Source: Sipunculus nudus (taxonomy: Eukaryota; Annelida; Sipuncula; Golfingiida; Sipunculidae). Taken from it: DNA of 64,000 nt. Below, piece by piece: positions 48,548 through 59,497 of this stretch. The notes beneath the pieces are model-generated. The model saw nothing but the letters and a program-made list of their open reading frames with translations. It was not told the DNA's origin and did not search any database. Position numbers and translations under genes: made by a program. Every line of letters starts with the position of its first letter. Within the stretch, counting starts at the first letter, position 1. The DNA lies in the NCBI GenBank assembly GCA_026874595.1, contig CM049313.1, positions 37,018,159 to 37,082,158 on the forward strand, in the 5' to 3' direction.

Positions 48548-49248
48548 TAGATCTAAATAATATTTGTAATTTGGCTTTTTACCATCTGCGTAATATAGCT
48601 AGGATAAAGGGTTTCCTACCTCAAGATTCACTAATAACATTTATTCATGCCTTCATCAGTTCAAGGATTGACTGTTCCAACTCTTTGCTATGTGGTCTTC
48701 CTAGCAAGTTACTGGACCGGCTACAGAGAGTGCAGAATGCAGCTGCTAGGCTTGTAACTGGTGCCAAGAAGCGCAACCATTACTTAAAGATCTCCACTGG
48801 CTCCCAGTGGGACAGCGCATTGATTTTAAAATTGTATTATTAGTATATAAAGCCATAAATGGTCAATCGCCTATTTACATTAGGAACCTCTTAACTTTTT
48901 ATGTTCCAGTCAGGCAGCTTAGGTCATCTGACCAAGGGCTTTTAGTGATCCCTAAAGCATGAAGTGAGATGTGTCGTTCGAGAGCTTTCTCAGCTGTGGC
49001 ACCAAGGTTGTGGAAGGAACTTCCGCACTCAATCAGAGCTTCACCATCTTTAGCTTCTTTTAAAAGAAACTTACCTTTTTATATTAGCTTTTGGTAGTTC
49101 TTAGAAATTAGGGTTTTCTTTAAGGAATCTTTGCTTTAGTAGGAATCTACATTTTATGTTTTAGTAAAACTGTGTCTTGTAAAGCGCTTTTGATAACTAT
49201 TTTGTTGAATTTGCGCTATATAAATTAAATATATTAAATATTATTATC
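48548..49248 (+). mobile_element. 5'-truncated LINE, C-terminal RT end
   Basis: Frame 1 reads FYHLRNIARIKGFL, FISSRIDCSNSLLCGLP and LQRVQNAAARLVTGAKK. After a small deletion near 48780 the next frame gives LLKDLHWLPVGQRIDFKI, VLLVYKAINGQSP, VPVRQLRSSDQGLL, a TGA near 48961, and SRAFSAVAPRLWKELP. This is the well-known C-terminal region of Jockey/CR1/L2-type LINE polymerases. The 3' tail ends GCGCTATATAAATTAAATAT, as in L2/Crack-type elements. It lacks the endonuclease and RT core, as expected for an aborted reverse transcript. It lies inside the 36-bp minisatellite. Confidence 0.85.
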
Positions 49249-49294
49249 TTTTGATGGTTGGATTGGCCTCAACTTCTATATAAACCTATTGATG
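49249..49294. repeat. 36-bp minisatellite, right remnant
   Basis: TTGATGGTTGGATTGGCCTC, AACTTCTATA and a final TATTGATGGTTGG continue the array beyond the LINE. Confidence 0.85.
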
Positions 49295-49682
49295 GTTGGG
49301 GTATGATGCTGCACAAACTTGAAACACATTATTATTAAATTGATTCCCAATAATCCATATACTGTATTTCCTTGAATAGAAGCCTGGGTGTTAATTTTTT
49401 CAGACACTGCATTCACTTGGCCGGCTTCTATTTAAGGCTGGAGTTAATTAATAAATGACAGTATCTGGCTCATCAGACAAAACTAAAAACAAGGCCTACC
49501 GGCCTAATGCGAACCTGTGCAATGAGATTTCACCAGGTATAATGCTTCAATGCTGGACCATTACTTTTTAAAAACATGTGTAACATGTATATGAACAATG
49601 CAAGTACTAAACACTTAGAACAATAAACAATTAAACAAACATCACTGCTGAAATTCTAGCATGGGTGAACACAACACAAAAA

Positions 49683-50480
49683 CTAGAATACAGGTAGTCA
49701 ACAAGTGACTACTTGTATGCGCAAAAATCAGAGTGGGACGGGTGAAGTGAGGTATGGATTGAGTGGCATGTGGAAATAGAGTGAGGTGTGTTGCATAACA
49801 GCCTGGATGTCTGCAGCCTAAATGTGTATGTCGGTTGTGCCACCTACCACAAAATCCAGAAAGCTGTCCAAGATGTATAAACATGCAAAATTTTAGGCAG
49901 ATAAGTCAAACCACTAATGGGATATGAGTGATTTTAGCCCACGGCAGACAAACATACGGACGCTGTGCAAAAATGGTGGTAGGTGGCGCCACCACTTTTG
50001 TGTATGATTAAGAGCTAAGTGAGATCTATAAATTTAAATGTAGGTGGGGCCACCTGCCATAAAATCAAGAAAGCTGTCCAAGATGTATAAACCTGCAAAA
50101 TTTTAGGTGGATAAGTCAAACCACTGCTGAGATATGAGTGATTTTATCAAAAGGCAGATGAACAGATGGATGCAGTGCAAAAATGGTTGCAGGTGGCGCA
50201 ACCAGTTTTGCGTATGATAAAGAGCTATGGGAGATCTATACACATGCAAAATTTTGGCCCAACTGGTCAAAAGGTTCCCGAGATATGAGCTTGGATGTCT
50301 GCAGCTTAAATGGGATGTAGGTGGCGCCACCTTTCATAAAATCAAGAAAGCTTTTCAAGATGTATACACATGCAAAATTTCAGGTCATGAGTCCAACCAA
50401 TGCAGAGATATGAGGTTTTTTATCACAAGGCAGATGAACAGATGGACACTGTGCAAAAATCTAAGAAAATGGGGTTAGAA
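49683..50480 (-). mobile_element. family A Helitron-like element, copy 2, minus-strand 5' end lost
   Basis: Minus-strand 3' terminus: hairpin GTAGTC-acttgtt-GACTAC region, CTGTATT and CTAG, flanked by T. It has exact GGTGGCGCCACC at 49982 and 50320, plus GGTGGGGCCACC at ~50044. The TTGGCGGATACAA end is absent; after ~50,480 the sequence becomes family D. Confidence 0.65.
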
Positions 50481-50499
50481 AAAAAATAAACAAATGATG

Positions 50500-50772
50500 A
50501 CTGATTATTTGTAAAAGATTTGGTGATGCTAGCTCCTGCCAATTTTTTAGATAGTTTTGGTTAACTAGAGATGACGCACGATGCACTGACGCATGATGGA
50601 CGGTGCAGCAACATTGCACAAGCTCACATGTTCACTAAAAATCTGATAATTGTTTAGATGACAAATCTTTTGCAAAAAAATTGGTGATGCTTGCTCCTGC
50701 CCTTTTTGAGATCCCTATGACATAAGACAGATGAAGGAAGACGGACAACGCCACACTATTGCATTAAGCTCA
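50500..50772 (-). mobile_element. family D repeat fragments
   Basis: Two copies of TTTGGTGATGCTAGCTCCTGCC / TTGGTGATGCTTGCTCCTGCC with GACGGACAACGCCAC and AAGCTCACAGATTTGCTAAA. The segment at 55113-55258 is the same family. Confidence 0.5.
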
Positions 50773-51083
50773 CAGATTTGCTAAAAATGCAAACCAAGAT
50801 TTTTCAAACAGCTGATATAGCTCCAATAATCTTGGAATTCTGCATCTAGACATTATGTCTAGACATCTAGACGCTGTGTAGAAATTGACATCTAGACGCT
50901 GTGTCTAGACTCTGCCAGGGCCAGGTCAGATTTGCTAAAAATGCAAACCAAGATTTTTCAAACAGCTGATATAGCTCCAATAATCTTGGAATTCTGCATC
51001 TAGACATTATGTCTAGACATCTAGACGCTGTGTAGAAATTGACATCTAGACGCTGTGTCTAGACTCTGCCAGGGCCAGGTCAG
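50773..51083. repeat. perfect 154-bp tandem duplication rich in TCTAGA
   Basis: 50773-50926 and 50927-51080 are identical to my reading. Each copy contains GTCTAGACATCTAGACGC and three further TCTAGAC words, so nested palindromes could form. Absence of any difference means either a very recent duplication or an assembly duplication. Confidence 0.95.
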
Positions 51084-51693
51084 TTACCATGGTGATGTCT
51101 GGACCCACCTGGTTGCACTGAGTGACCTCTTGACTTGGCTGCTGAAACTCAGCATGTTGTCAAATCTGTTTTCAAACACAGAAAGCCTTTTTCAATTTGC
51201 TACAATGCTTTTCTAAAGCTGTATTTACCAAACTTATCTTTATAAAACTGGCAGAATCCTACCATAGAATAATTCTTGTAAAGTTTAAACCAATCAGCTT
51301 AACAGTTTCATCATAAATCAGTGTATAAGCTAGAAGAGTTTAAAATTACATTTTCGCTCCATGATCTATGTTGGTGGTGCCACCTATACCTCAATTTCAG
51401 GTATGACATATGTGACAAACATTGGTATAAAATTTGGTGCTTAAAGCTCTAGCCATTTCTGAGATTTTAATTTTAGTGTGCTTTTTTGGACAAATGACTA
51501 AGTTCAACTTCCTGTAACTCAGCCAAAAATCTCCGAACTAGAACCATTTGAATAAACTTGAAAAAAATTGTTTTAGGGATCATTTCTGTGAAATATTGGA
51601 CAATTTGGCTGGACAGTTTCGGAGAAGAAGATTTTTAAAGCTTTTTTAGCTTTTTCCCTATAAAATCTCAGAAAATGGAGTTAGAAGAAAAAA
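51084..51693. other. unassigned repeat-like sequence
   Basis: Contains GGTGGTGCCACC near 51373 and a tail CTCAGAAAATGGAGTTAGAA that is also found at 50459-50485. It probably belongs to another element family; no ends recognised. Confidence 0.35.
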
Positions 51694-54600
51694 CAAGTGA
51701 CCCATGGGTCATGACGCTCAGCTGACTGGGAAGAGATTCGCAAAAGGAAATTTTATCATCAGAATGGTAGTATATACCCATTCAACTGAAGCATCAAACA
51801 GATTAACCAACAGGCCAAGATTTAGTCTGTATTTATATATCTCAAAAATAGAGAAAAATGTGTAAACTTTTAAAACTAGAATACAGGTAACCGACAAGTG
51901 ACTACATGTATCTGCCAAAATCGGATAGTGAGGCATGGATTGAGTGGCAAGGGGAAATAGAGTGAGGTATGTTGCATATTAGCATGGATGTCTGCAGCCT
52001 AAATGTGTATGTAGGTTGTGCCACCTACCACAAATCCAGAAAGCTGTCCAAGCTGTATACACCTGCAAAATTTTAGGCAGAAAAGTCAAACCACTACATG
52101 TATATGAGCGATTTTTGCTCATGGCAGACAAACAGACAAACACTGTGCAAAAATCTTTGCAGGTAACCCCTCCAGTTTTGTGTATGATAAAGACCTATGT
52201 GAGATCTAAACACATGCACAATTTTGGCCCAATCGGTCAAATGGTTCCTGAGATATGGGCTTGGATGTGTCCAGCGTTAACTAGAATGTAGGTGGCGCCA
52301 CCTGTCATAAAATCAAGAAAGCTGTCCACGATGTATAAACCTGCAAAATTTTAGGCAGTTATGTCGAACCACTACAGAGAAATGAGTAATTTTAGGCCAC
52401 GGCAGACTAACAGACAGACGCTTTGCAAACATTGTTACAGGTGGCGCCACCATTTTTTGTGTATGTTACAGAGCTATCAAAGGGCTACATTTGTATAAAG
52501 TTTATTTCCTGATCGGTCAAACGGTTCCCGAGATATAAGCTTGGATGTCATCAGCGTGAACGTGAACGTAGGTGGCGCCACCTGTCATAAAATCAAGAAA
52601 GCTATCCTGGATGTATACACATGACGAATTTCAGGTGAATTAGTCAATTCACTGCAGAGATATGAGTGATTTTAACCCAAGGCAGATGAACAGATGGACA
52701 CTGTGCAAACATGGTTACAGGTGGCGCCACCATTTTTTGTGTATGTTATAAAGCAATCCAAGGGCTACATTTGTATCAATTTTATTTCCTGATCGGTCAA
52801 ACGGTTCCCGAGATATGAGGGTTTATGAGTGGAAACAGACCCACAAATGGACACTGGATAGAGAGGAAAGGTCAGAGGTCAATGCAAATTGGTTAGGCAC
52901 CAGTTCACATGTGACCCGATAATAGGTGTAAGTTTGGGAAAAATCGGTCCATTAGTCTCCGAAGAGTTCTCTGGAAACGAACGCCGCCGCGGCGGAGGAA
53001 CTCGGTCAAAAACATAGTATCCGCAAAACTTCTTTTTGGCGGATACAAAAATACAGGTGGCTCCACCAGTCTGCAGAAACTAATAAAAACACTTAATGGT
53101 CAATATCCATGCAAAAAATCATGGTGACCTCTGCATTAGTTGTTCAGATACTTCAGTTTTTGTATCAAATTGTCCATTATTCTGAGGGATACTTCGGAGT
53201 CCTATAGCTTGAAGGATATGGGTAACAGAGACCTAATTTCAAGTTTCCACAGGCACCTTTCATGGGCCTCCTTGCATGACAAGAATGAAGATTCTAGGTC
53301 CAGTTGTTGCGATTTGTACCCTGTTGACAGATAACCACATCTTTAAAGGTCTCAAAAAAAAGAAAAAAAATTCATAAAAATTTGAAAAAAAAATAGAGGT
53401 GGCACACCCAGTCTGCAGAAACTGATGGAACAGCTCATGATCAATATGTATGCCGAAAATCATGACCATCAGTGTTGTAGTTATTGAAATACTGCAGTTT
53501 TTGTATCAAATTTTCCATTATTCTGGGGGGGGGGGGGGTATTTTGGACCCATACAGCTTAAAGAATATGGGTAACAGAGACCTAATTTCAAGTTTCCATG
53601 GAGACTTTTCATGGGTCTCCCTGTGTGTCAAGAATGAAGATTCTTGGTCCAGTTTATATGATTTGTGCCCTGTTAACAGATGTTCATATCTTTAAAGGTC
53701 TCAAAAATACAGAAAAATTTCGTAAAAAAAAACGAACAAATACAGGTGGTGCCACCAGTCTGCAGAAACTTATGAAACACTCCATGATCAATATCCATGC
53801 AAACAATTATGGTTATCTCTGCATTAGTTGTTCAGATACTTTAACTTTTGTATCAAATTTTCCATTATTCTGAGCTGTATTTTGGAGTGCCATAGCTCAA
53901 AGGATATGGGTAACAGAGACCAAATTTCAGGTTTCCATGGAGACTTATCATGGGTCTCCCTGTGTGTCAAGAACGAAGATTCTAGGTCCAGTCGTTACGA
54001 TTTGTACCCTGTTGACAGATAAGTACATCCTTAAAGGTCTCAAAAATGGAGAAAACAATTCGTGAACATTGAAAAATACAGGTGGCGCCACCAGTCTGCA
54101 CAAACTGATGAAACATCTCATGATCAATATGTATGTCGAAAATCATGACCATCAGTGATGTAGTTAATGAGATATTGAAGTTTTTGTATGAAATTTTTGA
54201 CTATTCTGGGGGGTAATTTTGGGCCCCATAGCTCGAAGGATATGGGTAACAGAGACCTAATTTCTGGTTTCCATGGAGACTTTTTATAGGTCTCTCAGTG
54301 TGTCGAAAATGAAGATTCTGGGTCCAGTCCTTACGATTTGTGCCACGCTAACAGATGACAGCATCCTCAAAGGTCTCAAAAATAGAGGAAAAAATCGTAA
54401 AAAATCAAACAGTACAGGTGGCACCACCAGTCTGCAGGAACTGATCGAACATCTCATGATCAATATGTATGCCAAAAATGAAGACCATCAGTGATGTAGT
54501 TATTGAGATATTGAAGTTTTTGTATGAAATTTTTTACTATTCTGGGGGGTACTTTGGGGCCCCATAGCTCAAAGGATATGGGTAACAGAGACCTAATTTC

Positions 54601-55110
54601 TGGTTTCCAAGGAGATTTTTCATGGACCTCTCAGTGTGTCAAGAATTAAGATTCTAAGTCCAGTCTTTATGATTTGTGCCTTGTTAACAGATGTTCTCAT
54701 TTTTAAAGGCCTCAAAAATAGAGAAAAAAATTCGTAAAAAATCGAAAAATACAGGTGGCGCCACCAGTCTGCAGGAAGTGATGTAACATCTCATGATCAA
54801 TATGTATGCCAAAAATCATGACCATCAGTCAAGTAGTTAATGAGATATTGAAGTTTTTGTATGAAATTTTTGACTTTTCTGGGGGGTACTTTGGGGCCAC
54901 ATAGCTCGAAGGATATGGGTAACAGAGACCTAATTTCTGGTTTCCAAGGAGATTTTTTATGGACCTCTCAGAATCCCAAGTTACAAGGTTCTAAGTCAAG
55001 CGGTTACGATTTGTGCCTGGTTAACGGACGGACAGACGGACAGACGGACGACGGACAAAGAGTGATCGCTATAGCTCAGATGACTTTCAGTCAGCTGAGC
55101 TAATAAAAAA
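51694..55110 (-). mobile_element. family B element, hosting a nested family A copy
   Basis: The left end CAAGTGACCCATGGGTCATG, CGCTCAGCTGA is complete. The right end is GACGGACAGACGGACAGACG, then the hairpin CTCAGATGACT-ttc-AGTCAGCTGAG and CTAATAAAA. The body from 53049 holds six ~340-bp modules (CAGTCTGCAG-AACTGATG; GGTAACAGAGACCTAATTTC; TTGTGCC-TGTTAACAGA). Exact GGTGGCGCCACC lies at 54081 and 54753. Family A (51876-53048) sits inside the A-rich linker that joins modules; removing it restores a normal linker. No protein is encoded. Confidence 0.75.
51876..53048 (-). mobile_element. family A Helitron-like element, copy 3, nested
   Basis: Left CTAGAATACAGG (minus CTAG|T) and right TTGGCGGATACAA ends are both present. 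Exact palindromes at 52291, 52440, 52571 and 52720. Near the right end CCGCCGCGGCGG (about 52985) forms another palindrome. The right terminus can fold (TATCCGCAAAAC with TTTTTGGCGGATA). Confidence 0.75.
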
Positions 55111-55112
55111 AA

Positions 55113-55258
55113 CCGATAGAGTTTTTCAGATGACTGATTATTTGCAAAAAATTGGGTGATGCTAGCTCCTGCCGTTTTTGAGATAGCTATGGTTAACGTA
55201 CAGACGATGCACAATGCACACCGCCGCACCATAGCATAAGCTCACAGGTTCGCTAAAA
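55113..55258 (-). mobile_element. family D right-end fragment
   Basis: GGTGATGCTAGCTCCTGCC, a short GCAC-rich tract, then CATAGCATAAGCTCACAGG and TTCGCTAAAAA. It ends in GCTAAAAA like families B and C. Confidence 0.5.
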
Positions 55259-56664
55259 AAGAACACATCAAAACAATAAACCTGTCAGTCACTACTCCAG
55301 GACACATGGGAAAACATCGCTAGTACAAGGTTTGTGTTTATAAAATTTCAATAGATGCCATGGAGATATGGGACACAGGTAATCTCCACAATCACGCACC
55401 ATAAAAAGAATATATAGGGAATCATGGCGAGAGATTGCAGTTGTCAACAAGAATCTGTCTGTGCTGCCTCTCGAAACTAGGTACTCCAGTGTTTCATGTT
55501 GCTGTTCCCTTGAATTTACACCGCATGCAGTTGGTAACATTGTTTCCCACTGAACATGGGGTGGCTCTTCCATTAAATGTGCACCATGTACAACATAACA
55601 TTGGTTCCATCGATATACCTGGGGTTAGTTCTTGTAACGGCACAGCGTAATTCATTTTCATACACTTTCCTCCACTTTCATACACTTTCAACTGATTCAG
55701 CTTGACACAGCATATTGAAGCGTTTACAATCTTCTATACACCAAACATGGGAAGGCTCTTCCATAAACTGTACACCGTGTACAACTTGTAATATTGGTTC
55801 CATCGAAATATGTGGGGTTGGTATGTATAACAGCAGTGCGTAATTTGTTTTCATGACATTGACACTTTCTTTCCAACTTTAACTGAGTCAGCTTGACACA
55901 GCCTTCTCAAGCAATTCCTACCTGGTATATAGCATATACTGGTATGTGACATTTACTGCCGAGAATATACCACTGAATTTATAGTTGTCTACAAGAGTAG
56001 ATACTATTTTAACTATAAAGGTTATCTCAGAAGCAAGGTTTCGGTAACCATGGGGACGCACTTAAAAGCACTTCAAAAAAGAAAGCAAGAAGTGTAATTT
56101 GGCTCGACAGTAGCTTCAAACTGTACTACTTCACATCATCACTTGGTACCTTCATGCTACACAAGAAATATGTGTCCAACATATTGGAACAGTTGGGTTC
56201 AACCAGAGGTAGACTCTTGCCGTACCAGCTTGTCCCACTTGTGGCAAGTGGTACTATTTTTACTTAGCTTGACAGCACTGATAGGGTTAGCCTTTATTAG
56301 TGATAGTGTAGCGTTTATTAGAACCGGTGATTGGCTCCAATTCTAATGGACAAATCGGGAACATTTGGTGTCTCTTATGGAAATATGCATACACATAAGA
56401 AGGATTAATAGAGGAATTAAACATATTATCAACACAAACCAAAATTCATACATTCTCCGGTAAATTTGAATGGTAAATGCACCCACTATAGTGACGGGAA
56501 AAGACATCTCGCAGCAAACATGGAAACTACTCTGACACCAGACCTCTGAACAAGACCTGCGTCTATTTAAGACTGGCGTTTATTTTTCTGGGACATTGTT
56601 TTGTCCTGGCAACTAATTAAGGCAAGCTACTATTTAAGGCCTGGCATCTGTTAAGGGAAATACA
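55259..56664. other. interior of the candidate TIR element, with degenerate direct repeats
   Basis: GGCTCTTCCATTAAATGTGC at 55563 and GGCTCTTCCATAAACTGTAC at 55755 head two ~190-bp degenerate copies that share ATTGGTTCCATCGA; a third partial copy lies near 55,500. The overlapping small ORFs are not convincing. The last ~130 bases carry the subterminal inverted words of the TIR element. Confidence 0.5.
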
Positions 56665-56744
56665 GTAATACATTAATAAAATTTTTGTGCTACACCTAAC
56701 TGAGGAAAATCTGTTTTGATTCAGATGAAAAAAACAGATGATAC

Positions 56745-56960
56745 TACACCAATGGCTGAGCGGTTTAAAAATCTTGGACTACTGATCTGACAGACTGGGT
56801 TTGAGTCTGACATAAGCATGCACAAAGTGGGACATTAACTATCAATCAGTCTCACTGACCATGATGATGCTGGAGGGGCCATGCTACCTGGTATTAAGGT
56901 AGACACATGCAATGCTGTAAACAGGCAACTGGACAGATAAACAGGGGGATCACAGCAGAG
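56745..56960 (+). repeat. tRNA-derived SINE, Leu/Ser-like head
   Basis: Box-A-like ATGGCTGAGCGGTTTAAAAA (from 56754) and box-B-like GGGTTTGAGTCTG (from 56799) stand at tRNA spacing with a TTGGACTACTGATCTGACAG middle resembling a type II tRNA anticodon arm. Mismatched stems argue against a working tRNA. The downstream ~130 bases are a plausible SINE body with an uncertain end. Confidence 0.5.
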
Positions 56961-58699
56961 GAATAACACTTCATTTATAAGCTATGAATACATGACTTAG
57001 TAGGCATTTATATTGGATTGGCAAGCTAATTTCAATCATGACACAAGTCATTCAAGGAAATGCTCTGCAATGGCCATCCATCCTATTGCATTATTATAAT
57101 GGTAAACAGTTGGTAATCTTGAGATTAGGCTATAAGTGGTGAATAAACACAAAAGAATACTTTTGAAATATAGAACCAAAGTGTAAATCCATCTGTATGG
57201 TAACAGTAATTTCCTGTGTTGCATACAAGTTGACTATTGCCCAATAACCCATTTGAGACATGCTTGTATTCATGAGGTAAGAAATTCAACAGGCATGCTG
57301 GAGGATTTACCAATATGCTGATCAAGTTACAATTGAACATTTCTGTGATTAGATGTTATTTTCCTGGTGGTAGTTGTTGTTTAAAGAGTAGTGAAACATA
57401 TCTAACAATTTGCCTGGTTTATTTATGTGAAAATATCTCTGTAAAAAATAGCAAAAAATATTTGTATAGTCATCCATGGAGCCTTACAGTGCAGTTCTCT
57501 TTATTACTGAGTGTGGCACTCTGACATCTTGATAGACTCTCAGATGCTTGGTGGGCAGAATGCTAACATTCATTTATATGCAGTTGTAACACATCACAAG
57601 TCTTCATTTGATAAGGACATGATAAATTCTGACAGGCTTAAATAATAGTAATATAACAGATATGACAGAAATTAATGAGAGCACAACAGCATTTTTATAT
57701 TTAACCTTAGAATAATCCATCAGCTTGTGGAACTTGGGTCTGTGATGTCCTTTACCTAACACATGCTTCAAGTTCTTTTCATATGTTTACAGCCATTACC
57801 AGCTGTTTCAACCTGAGCTGAGAATCCTAAGCCTTTTGTGGCAGAATGTACAAGATTATGAAAGAACAAGACTGCTCGATTGCTGTGGGGATCTACAATG
57901 CCTTTTGTTTGAGCATGAGGAAACAAGGACAGCCAGACACCTGAATGTTCAGACAGGATGAGTTCAAAGTAAATGAACATAACATACTCGGCAGGCTGAC
58001 TTCACATGAGGTTCTATGCATGCTCACTGGACTTTGAAATGACGACACAAAAAGTAACATATTTATTAATGAATAGATTATTTAAGAAAGACTCTTTATT
58101 CATTTATTGATACACCACTGTAAACTATTGGTTAGGGCATTCAGAATTAATAAATTAATAGTTACAAAGAATATATCTGCTTTAACAACTAATTTACTTA
58201 AGTGAGTAAAAGGTATGTTCAGGTCAGGTTTTCGATGAGCTAAGTTCACCCACATAGTTTCTGATAGATGGCACTGCCATAGACCCTTCACAGAAATTTC
58301 AAAATAATGTCAAATGCTTCAGGATTAATGGGGTACTGAACACCTTCAGGACACACTTGACATTGTTCTCAAAACCTTGTGACCAGCCGCTAACAATTCC
58401 CTGGCATGCTGACAGAGGAGTTAAGATACAATGATGTAGTGTCACTGTCAATTATACAAAACCTGTAACCATTAATTCTCCTTCAGCATTGAAATATTGA
58501 GATTGAAAATATATCTGAGGTACCTGAGACAGCATATAAACTGGGTTCAAATTAACAATTGTCCACCCAATGCAGGAACATTACCCCATTCCACAACCTT
58601 CTCCTGCTATGACAGTCTACACTATTAATTTGTTCTTTGATTTAAACACCTCTGGATTTGCTAGACTTTGTTATCTCACTAGACTTAATCTTTTTTTTC
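56961..58699. other. no recognisable feature
   Basis: AT-rich sequence with only short ORFs; no repeat ends recognised. Confidence 0.55.
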
Positions 58700-59497
58700 T
58701 CTCCAGGTTTGCAAGTATGGAAAACCAGGAAAATCAAAGACTTCAAACCAATCTCTCATCAATTATCAGAAATATAGAAGACTTCAAAACAATACATCAT
58801 CAATTACCAGAAATATAGAAGACTTCAAAACAATCTCTCATCAATTATCAGAAATATAGAAGACTTCAAAATAATACATCATCAATTATCAGAAATATAG
58901 AAGACTTCAAAACAATCTCTTATCAATTATCAGATACAGAAGACCTCAAAACAATACATCATCAATAATCAGAAATACAGAAGACTTCAAAATAATACAT
59001 CATCAATAATCAGAAATATAGAAGACTTCAAAACAATACATCATCAATAATCAGAAATATAGAAGACTTCAAAATAATACATCATCAATAATCAGAAATA
59101 TAGAAGACTTCAAAACAATCTCTCATCAATTATCAGAAATATAGAAGACTTCAAGACAATCTCTTATCAATAATCAGATACAGAAGACCTAAAAAAAACA
59201 CATCATCAATAATCAGAAATATAGAAGACTTCAAAATAATACATCATAAATAATCAGAAATATAGAAGACTTCAAAACAATACATCATCAATTATCAGAA
59301 ATATAGAAGACTTCAAAACAATCTCTTATCAATTATCAGATACAGAAGACCTCAAAACAACACATCATCAATAATCGGAAATATAGAAGACTTCAAAATA
59401 ATACATCATCAATAATCAGAAATATAGAAGACCTGAAAACAATACACCATCAATAATCAGAAATATAGAAGACTTCAAAACAATACATCATCAATAA
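58700..59497. repeat. 41-bp minisatellite, left part
   Basis: About 19 copies of CAGAAATATAGAAGACTTCA followed by AAACAATCTCTCATCAATTAT. A diverged CAGATACAGAAGACCTCA unit returns at intervals (58931, 59173, 59337), indicating multi-unit duplications. Interrupted by family A copy 4 and resumed at 60651. Confidence 0.95.

Larger units (their letters stand above)
49362..56665. mobile_element. candidate TIR transposon swollen by nested insertions
   Basis: Left end CTGTATTTCCTTGAATAGAA plus GCCTGG; right end CCAGGC..TCTGTTAAGGGAAATACAG, its inverse with a few mismatches. Both are flanked by TA (49360-49361, 56666-56667). Secondary inverted words (TCTATTTAAGGC-TGG on the left; TCTATTTAAGACTGGCG and CTATTTAAGGCCTGG on the right) support pairing. 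The CTGTA start and TA duplication recall Tc1/mariner-pogo elements. Most of the 7.3 kb is other elements nested inside. The two ends could alternatively belong to separate copies. Confidence 0.4.

Noticed and set aside
54996-55232. ORFs reading the GACGGACAGACGG tract
   Set aside because: Similar peptides (SVVRLSVCPSV) recur at 30423-30650 because the same family B end is there; repeat-derived, not a gene.
56745-56830. A functional tRNA-Leu or tRNA-Ser gene
   Set aside because: Box A and B are recognisable but the stems do not pair; SINE head preferred.
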